Source of the DNA: Paenibacillus sp. FSL R7-0337
Lineage (GTDB): Bacteria; Bacillota; Bacilli; Paenibacillales; Paenibacillaceae
NCBI RefSeq assembly: GCF_037969875.1
Contig: NZ_CP150218.1
Coordinates: 6,572,001-6,636,000 of the forward strand
Length of the DNA: 64,000 nucleotides
Reading direction: 5' to 3'
The notes beneath the pieces were generated by a model. It worked only from the letters and a program-made list of their open reading frames with translations, searched no databases and was not told where the DNA came from. Of this stretch, positions 58,969 through 64,000 are shown piece after piece. Both the position numbers and the translations under genes were made by a program. Every line of letters starts with the position of its first letter. The stretch's first letter is position 1.

Positions 58969-59900
58969 TCATTCTGTTGCTGGTTCTGCTTGTCCTGTTG
59001 CTTGTGGTCTCTACGCTGCAGTTCCTGAATTCACGGCAGCATGCCCGCCAGTTGGACTACATTCATCATAAGCTGGAGAGCATCATAGAAGGCGGATCGC
59101 ATGAGCGGCTGCTGCTAATGAGCAGCAGTCCGCAGATGCAGCAGCTGCTGACCGATCTGAACCGTCTGCTGGATGTTAACCATCAGGGAGCGGCCAAGCG
59201 GAGCAAGCTGGAGCAATCTATGCGCGGAATGCTGGCGAATGTGTCGCATGATCTGAAGACGCCGCTGACGGTAGTGCTGGGCTATATTGAGACGCTGCTG
59301 CATGATGAGACAGTATCCAAAGAAGAGCAGGAACGTATGCTGCGGACGATTCATACCAAGGCCGGCGAGGTCATTGCGCTGATGAACCGGTTCTTCGATC
59401 TGGCGAAGCTGGAGTCGGGGGACCGGGATATCCCGCTCTCGCGGGTAGAGCTGGGCGAGGTCTGCCGCCGGAATATTCTGGCCTTCTATGATCTGCTTAG
59501 TGAGAGCGGCACGGATGTGCAGATTGAGATTCCGGAAGAGCCGCTTCATATCATGGGCAATGATGAGGCGCTGGACCGGATACTGACGAACCTGCTCTCC
59601 AATGCGATTACCTACGGTAATGCAGGGGGAGTGCTGGGGCTGAAGTTGTACCCGGACGCCGGACGGGTCTGCATAGAAGTGTGGGACCGGGGCAAGGGCA
59701 TCGCCGAAGGCCACGAGGATAAGGTGTTCGAGCGGCTGTATACCCTTGAGGATTCGCGCAACCGCGACTATCAGGGCAGCGGCCTGGGGCTGACGATTAC
59801 GAAGCGGCTGACCGAGCAGATGAACGGCACTATTTCCCTGAGCAGCCAGCCGAATGTGCGTACGGCATTTACGCTCTCTTTTCCCAGACAGTCCTTCTGA
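58965..59900 (+). CDS. Sensor histidine kinase
   Basis: This 311-aa kinase starts at GTG 58965, overlapping the response regulator stop (GTGA) behind GGGGGAT. It has one N-terminal transmembrane helix (about 2-20), no extracellular sensor domain, a short linker, the H-box NVSHDLKTPLTV (H95), N-box LTNLLSNAITYGN and G-boxes DRGKGI and GSGLGLTI. This is the layout of small BceS/BcrS-like or intramembrane-sensing kinases coupled to peptide ABC transporters. The transporter encoded 104 nt downstream may be both its target and part of the sensing unit (inference). Confidence 0.9.
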   Translation: MIILLLVLLVLLLVVSTLQFLNSRQHARQLDYIHHKLESIIEGGSHERLLLMSSSPQMQQLLTDLNRLLDVNHQGAAKRSKLEQSMRGMLANVSHDLKTPLTVVLGYIETLLHDETVSKEEQERMLRTIHTKAGEVIALMNRFFDLAKLESGDRDIPLSRVELGEVCRRNILAFYDLLSESGTDVQIEIPEEPLHIMGNDEALDRILTNLLSNAITYGNAGGVLGLKLYPDAGRVCIEVWDRGKGIAEGHEDKVFERLYTLEDSRNRDYQGSGLGLTITKRLTEQMNGTISLSSQPNVRTAFTLSFPRQSF

Positions 59901-59901
59901 A

Positions 59902-59934
59902 GCTTCTTAAGAATTAAGTAAGATTTCAGTAAGA
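59902..59934 (+). promoter_or_regulatory. Three 11-bp direct repeats, probable response-regulator site
   Basis: GCTTCTTAAGA, ATTAAGTAAGA and TTTCAGTAAGA follow one another without gaps, sharing the TAAGA end. Head-to-tail 11-bp spacing is the hallmark of PhoB/OmpR-family binding sites. A -10-like TAGAAT lies at 59955-59960 with no proper -35, so the bound regulator would replace the -35 contact. The site is immediately behind the two-component genes and ahead of the ABC transporter. Confidence 0.6.
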
Positions 59935-60004
59935 AAAAAGCAAATTCCGCCCTGTAGAATAAATACCAGGAAGAACAAGACGAGGCTAAAGGGGATAACG
60001 GAAA

Positions 60005-60922
60005 ATGACAACGATACTCCGGACATGGGATCTGACCAAGGTCTATGAGGATAAGGAAATTGTGAGCAGTGTGAATATGGAGATTAAGCAGGGTGAAATT
60101 TACGGATTTCTGGGACCGAACGGCGCGGGCAAAACAACGGTGATGAAAATGATCACGAATCTGGTGAAGCCGACGGCGGGCGAGATTGAATTTGCCGGGG
60201 AGAAGATGACCCACCGCTCTTACGACATGCTGAAACGAATGGGCAGTATTATTGAATACCCGGTGTTCTACGACAAGCTGAGTGCCCGCGAGAATCTGGC
60301 GCTGCATGGAGAGTATATGGGCTTTTATGATGCCAACGCGATAGAGGAAGCGCTCGAATTAGTGAAGCTGAGAGCGGTGGACAGCAAACCGGTGAAGAAT
60401 TTCTCCCTCGGGATGAAGCAGCGGCTGGGCATTGCCAGAGCGGTCATGACCAAGCCGGAGCTGCTGATCCTCGATGAACCGATTAACGGGCTGGACCCGC
60501 TTGGAATCAAGGAACTTCGCGAGGTGTTCCGTATGCTAAGCCGTGATTATGGCATGACGCTGCTGATCTCCAGCCACATTCTGGGCGAAATCGAACAGAT
60601 TGCCGACACAATCGGCGTAATCCGTGAAGGGGTACTGGTGGAGCAGGTGGCAATGGATACGATCCGGAGCCAGCAAACCCAGTATATCGAGCTGGTGACT
60701 AGCGAGTGTACGAAGGCCGTCTTCGTCCTGGAGGGGAAGCTGGGCCTCCGCAATTACAAGGTGCTTGACCCGCGGACTATTCGTGTATACGAAGATATCC
60801 CGCAGCTGGAGCTGAGCCGGGCCCTGTCCGCAGCAGAGGTGGAGCTGGAGAGTATGAGCAAGAAGCATCATTCGCTGGAGGATCATTTTGTGGAACTGAT
60901 GGGGGGCGACAACCATGCTTAA
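60005..60922 (+). CDS. ABC transporter ATP-binding protein, BcrA/lantibiotic-immunity type
   Basis: This 305-aa ATPase has Walker A (FLGPNGAGKTTV), the FSLGMKQRLGIA signature, Walker B (LLILDEPINGLDP) and SSHILGEI. The core is followed by a C-terminal extension of about 85 residues, as in BcrA, NukF or SpaF-like subunits that protect against bacitracin or lantibiotics. It overlaps the permease gene by 8 bp. The two-component genes upstream and the direct repeats before it suggest inducible expression. The actual substrate could be any antimicrobial peptide or lipid. Confidence 0.88.
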   Translation: MTTILRTWDLTKVYEDKEIVSSVNMEIKQGEIYGFLGPNGAGKTTVMKMITNLVKPTAGEIEFAGEKMTHRSYDMLKRMGSIIEYPVFYDKLSARENLALHGEYMGFYDANAIEEALELVKLRAVDSKPVKNFSLGMKQRLGIARAVMTKPELLILDEPINGLDPLGIKELREVFRMLSRDYGMTLLISSHILGEIEQIADTIGVIREGVLVEQVAMDTIRSQQTQYIELVTSECTKAVFVLEGKLGLRNYKVLDPRTIRVYEDIPQLELSRALSAAEVELESMSKKHHSLEDHFVELMGGDNHA

Positions 60923-61607
60923 GTTAATCCGTCTGGAGCTGCGCAAGAGTAAATTCACTTTTCTTAAAGGTGTGCTGATTGCGGACCTGGCTATTCTTAC
61001 TGCTATGATCTTGCTGATTTTTACAGGGATGGATGATGGGGAATTTGATAGCTATGCCGAAATTTTTCAAGGAGTATTCATATTTGTAAAAGCGACTTAT
61101 ATTATCTTCGCCTCCGTTCTGATCAGTAAGCTGGTCATTGACGAGTACAAAAACAATACGATTACTGTGCTGTTCACGTACCCGGTGCCGCGCAAAATGC
61201 TCATGTCCGCCAAGCTGATCATTGTCTTTTTGTTTACCTTCTTTGGTATTTTGTTATCGGATGTTGCCATTAGCGGCCTTCTTGCAGGGAGCTTGTATGT
61301 GTTCCCAAATGTTATCCAGGAGACATTGACCCGTGAGCTGATTACTGCTCATCTGCTCAGCGCCGGGACGGATGCGCTATATGCGGCAGGCATCGGGCTG
61401 ATTCCGTTATACTTCGGAATGCGCCGCAAATCCGTATCGGCCACGATTGTTTCCGCCGTGCTGATCGTCTCGCTGATATCTTCCGGCAACAGCTTCGGCG
61501 GCTTCCGCATGGGTGATCTGTTCGGGATTTCGATCACGCTTGCCTTGGCTGGTGCGGCGATTGCCTACCTCTCGATCCGAAATATCGAGCATCAGGATGT
61601 AAGCTGA
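60915..61607 (+). CDS. ABC transporter permease, BcrB/ABC-2 type
   Basis: This 230-aa permease has six transmembrane helices (about 18-36, 50-70, 97-118, 128-146, 165-187 and 197-217). The VIDEYKNNTITVLFTYPVPRKMLMSAK segment between helices 2 and 3 is the conserved cytoplasmic elbow of ABC-2 permeases. Its start lies within the end of the ATPase gene (8-bp overlap). Only one permease gene is present, so the active form may be a homodimer. A terminator follows at 61651. Confidence 0.85.
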   Translation: MLKLIRLELRKSKFTFLKGVLIADLAILTAMILLIFTGMDDGEFDSYAEIFQGVFIFVKATYIIFASVLISKLVIDEYKNNTITVLFTYPVPRKMLMSAKLIIVFLFTFFGILLSDVAISGLLAGSLYVFPNVIQETLTRELITAHLLSAGTDALYAAGIGLIPLYFGMRRKSVSATIVSAVLIVSLISSGNSFGGFRMGDLFGISITLALAGAAIAYLSIRNIEHQDVS

Positions 61608-61650
61608 GGCTGCCGGAATCGTAGCAGGTCCACTCTTAGAAATGCAGCAG

Positions 61651-61686
61651 ACAGTGCGGTCCTTCTGAAGGACTTGCACTGTTTTT
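61651..61686 (+). terminator. Terminator after the ABC transporter operon
   Basis: ACAGTGC and GGTCCTT pair with AAGGACTTGCACTGT, followed by TTTT. A good intrinsic terminator. Confidence 0.88.
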
Positions 61687-61742
61687 GCCGTTGTACAGAC
61701 TAGCTAGTGCAATGTTTTTCTGGCGACCGCTAACGTTTTTTT

Positions 61743-61751
61743 TGCTATAAT
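61743..61751 (+). promoter_or_regulatory. Extended -10 promoter of the PAS kinase gene
   Basis: TGCTATAAT after a T run is a consensus extended -10 box, 98 nt before ATG 61849. A -35 box is not evident. Confidence 0.45.
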
Positions 61752-61848
61752 AGGAACTAATTCAGAGAGTTCTACATAATCAGAGCGTTTCTGCAGTCTT
61801 CGGACGCTAACTATAGCATAGTTGAAGCAACAGCGGAGGAGGTGGGCT

Positions 61849-63612
61849 ATGCTTAAAGACTGGGCTTCTATTCTGGACAACGCGCTGTCAGGCGAAAATG
61901 CGTATAGAGCGTTGTTCGATCATCATCCAGACTTCATCATTGTGCTGGACAGGCAGGGGCGGTACATGGACAGCAACCGGATGTTAAATGCCGAGGAGGC
62001 AGGCAGACTGAACGAATGCCGGATGCATCCGCCCGGCGAGGTTCATTTCGCATCTGCCCTGGCCGGGATTACATCGAGCTTCGAGCTGGCCGTGGATGCT
62101 GCGGAAGGAAACGAAGGGACGGCGAGAGGGACTGGCGTGGTTGAGGGTGCGGTGAGTGCAGGTGTTGGAAGTATAATAAGCGCTAGTGCTGAAACTACTG
62201 GTGCCGGAAAGGACGAGCATGCAGATGTTACGGTACGCTATGTACCGCTTCACACAGACGAAGGCATTGCCGGTGTATTCGCTATTCTCCATGATCCCGG
62301 GAACCGCCCCCTTTCCAGTCTGCTGCGTAGCTGGGTGAGTATGAGCAGCAGCCTTGCGGCAAGGGCTGAGCGGAATGTGCAGGCAGGAGACGGGTATTCT
62401 GCGTATGCGGATGAAGTAGCCGCCACGAAGGATGACGATGAGCTGCCGGTGGCTGAATTCATCTTCGAGATGGCTGAGGACAAACGGCTTAGCCTCATTC
62501 TGAACTCTGTCTCGGCCGGGATTTTCGGCCTGGACAACCTCGGCCGGACCATCTTCATTAACCGTGAAGGGGCAGAGATGCTGGGTTACAAGCCGTCAGA
62601 GCTGACCGGGCTGCCAATGATGGAGATGATCCATTCTCTGCATGGAGGTGCGCCCCGCCATTCCCTGCTGGAGTGCCCCATTATGCTTACCCTGCAAGAC
62701 GGAGTTACCCGCAGCATGGCGGATGAAGTCTTCTGGCGCAAGGATGGAACCAGCTTCTTCGTGAATTACCGGATCGCTCCGCTGCTGGACAGGGGGAGGA
62801 TCTGCGGTGTGGTTATTTCCTTCAGCGATATTACGAACGAACGGGAGGTTCTCCGCGCCAAGGAATCAGCAGAGCGGGCTGCACAGGCCAAGTCGGATTT
62901 CCTGGCGATGATGAGTCATGAGATCCGCACGCCGATGAACGGAATGATCGGCATGGCCGACCTGCTGCTGGAGACCGAGCTTGGGGAGGAACAGCGCAGC
63001 TACGCCGAGATTCTGCGCAGCAGCAGCTACAGTCTGCTGCAGATTCTCAATGACATCCTCGATTTCAGCAAGATGGAGGCCGGCAAGATGCCGCTGCAAT
63101 CCGAACGCTTCGATCTGCGGGAGATGCTGGAGGGCGTCATCGATTTGTTCACTCCGAAGGCGGAGGAGAAGAAGCTCTCGTTGCGCTGGTGGGCAGATAC
63201 GAGTGTGCCGGACATCGTCACGACCGATCCAAGCCGGCTGCGCCAGATTATCGTCAATCTGGTCGGCAACGCGCTGAAATTCACCGAGCGGGGCAGTGTC
63301 ACTTTGTCAGTCAAGAACATCCCGTTGCCCGCCTCACCGGAATATCTCCTGGAGTTCTCGGTCCGCGATACCGGCGTAGGCATTGCCGACAGCAAGCTGA
63401 ATCTGCTCTTCCAGTCCTTCTCCCAGCTACATCCGTCTATTAACCGCAAATACGGCGGGACAGGATTGGGACTTGCCATCTGTAAGCAGCTCGTGGAGCT
63501 GATGGGCGGAACGATCTTTGTGGAGAGCGAGGAGGACCGGGGATCGATCTTCCGGTTCATGCTGCCTTTTATGAAGGAAGAGCCGGAGCCTGACTACTCT
63601 CCTGAGGCTTAG
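61849..63612 (+). CDS. Soluble PAS-domain histidine kinase
   Basis: This 587-aa kinase starts at ATG 61849 behind GGAGGAGG. PAS domain 1 (about 12-160) is interrupted by a Gly/Ala/Thr-rich insert at about 85-120. PAS domain 2 (about 205-330) begins LILNSVSAGIFGLDNLG. The HisKA domain has H357 in MMSHEIRTPMNG. The ATPase domain (about 465-580) has LVGNALKFTERG, DTGVGI and GGTGLGLAI. No transmembrane helix or receiver domain is present, so it should sense an intracellular signal and pass phosphate to a separate regulator, which is not in the window. Confidence 0.9.
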   Translation: MLKDWASILDNALSGENAYRALFDHHPDFIIVLDRQGRYMDSNRMLNAEEAGRLNECRMHPPGEVHFASALAGITSSFELAVDAAEGNEGTARGTGVVEGAVSAGVGSIISASAETTGAGKDEHADVTVRYVPLHTDEGIAGVFAILHDPGNRPLSSLLRSWVSMSSSLAARAERNVQAGDGYSAYADEVAATKDDDELPVAEFIFEMAEDKRLSLILNSVSAGIFGLDNLGRTIFINREGAEMLGYKPSELTGLPMMEMIHSLHGGAPRHSLLECPIMLTLQDGVTRSMADEVFWRKDGTSFFVNYRIAPLLDRGRICGVVISFSDITNEREVLRAKESAERAAQAKSDFLAMMSHEIRTPMNGMIGMADLLLETELGEEQRSYAEILRSSSYSLLQILNDILDFSKMEAGKMPLQSERFDLREMLEGVIDLFTPKAEEKKLSLRWWADTSVPDIVTTDPSRLRQIIVNLVGNALKFTERGSVTLSVKNIPLPASPEYLLEFSVRDTGVGIADSKLNLLFQSFSQLHPSINRKYGGTGLGLAICKQLVELMGGTIFVESEEDRGSIFRFMLPFMKEEPEPDYSPEA

Positions 63613-63704
63613 CCGGAGCCGGGGGGAGGGGCGGAAGTTCACTTGTGTTCTTGTGTTCTTGTCAATCGAGTCACTCAACTGTATACCCAACTATCGAGCC
63701 AGAC

Positions 63705-63739
63705 AACCCGTTCCCCAAGATACAGTGGGAGCGGGTTAT
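63705..63739 (+). terminator. Terminator after the PAS kinase gene
   Basis: AACCCGTTCCC pairs with GGGAGCGGGTT (one G-T pair) and is followed by ATTTCTG. Good stem, weak T run. Confidence 0.7.
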
Positions 63740-63832
63740 TTCTGTCTGTTATTTCCACTCTGACGGATGGGCAGCGTAAACAATTGGATTTTCTCCACTT
63801 GCTTATCTTCGATAGGCTCTTACTGGGATAGC

Positions 63833-63855
63833 AGTTGGAAAATCAGCACTTAATT
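63833..63855 (+). repeat. Dispersed intergenic repeat, copy 2
   Basis: AGTTGGAAAATCAGCACTTA followed by ATT matches the minus strand of 9970-9992 at 22 of 23 positions. The following 120 bp contain further related motifs. Confidence 0.6.
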
Positions 63856-64000
63856 TAGCCCAATTCAGCCTAAAAGGTAAAATCATCAATTTTAGTTGCT
63901 GTTTTTCCACTTGTTGGTCCATGATCCGCTGAATCCGGCGAAATAAGCTACGTTTTTCCATTTGCTTGCTGGCAACGGCCATCTTCTCTCAGACTTCTTG

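Larger units (their letters stand above)
63613..64000. other. Terminal intergenic region with terminator and repeat
   Basis: After the kinase gene come a terminator (63705-63739) and, from about 63830, AT-rich repeat sequence with the motifs GTTGGAAAA, CTTAATTTAGC and TTTTTCCA. No gene was recognised up to the window end. Confidence 0.6.

Overview
The window looks like chromosomal DNA from an endospore-forming Bacillota, most probably Paenibacillus. It carries prkA and spoVR sporulation genes, an S-layer-homology surface protein, strong AGGAGG-type ribosome sites, LicT/RAT beta-glucoside control and many cytoplasmic carbohydrate-active enzymes. The genus is inferred from gene repertoire, not from a marker gene. 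No rRNA, tRNA or CRISPR array was seen.

Layout. 1-4.7 kb: two small membrane proteins (one cut by the window edge), a LuxR-type response regulator, a PLP aminotransferase and an ABC transporter pair. 4.7-9.7 kb: a beta-glucoside module (6-phospho-beta-glucosidase, LicT, EIIBCA permease) in which each gene has its own RAT antiterminator overlapping a terminator. 9.7-20.5 kb: a repeat-bearing gene-poor stretch, a frameshifted DUF2161 gene, prkA, a glycine-rich repeat protein, small regulator/enzyme pairs and a transglutaminase-like lipoprotein.

20.7-36.4 kb is the main accessory region. A 7374-bp element (21330-28703) sits inside spoVR. Its right end carries a replacement 3' part of spoVR, so the gene remains intact at 28117-29514. 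The displaced original 3' end survives as a 589-bp remnant at 20741-21329. The element holds an AT-rich three-gene operon: a PD-(D/E)XK-like nuclease/effector, a 200-aa middle protein and an SMC/Rad50-like ATPase. This is the architecture of Lamassu/ABC-three-component defence systems. The element also holds a phage-type small protein and a large serine recombinase that has lost its catalytic N terminus. A complete type I restriction-modification operon (hsdR-hsdM-hsdS) follows about 0.8 kb beyond spoVR, making a defence cluster.

36.4-53.3 kb is devoted to plant-polysaccharide use: an ArsR regulator with GH2 and GH105-like enzymes, a FAD oxidoreductase with a divergent AraC regulator, and a pectin set (GH43, GH28, AraC, CE8 pectinesterase, alpha/beta-hydrolase, GH105). 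None of these enzymes shows a signal peptide, so they should finish imported oligosaccharides in the cytoplasm. 53.4-64 kb: a P-loop kinase, a ClbS/DinB-like protein, a large SLH-anchored protein with Pro/Thr linker and repeated C-terminal domains, a two-component system next to a BcrA-like ABC transporter whose promoter has three 11-bp direct repeats, and a soluble PAS histidine kinase. The last 390 bases hold a terminator and a dispersed repeat that also occurs near 9.97 kb.
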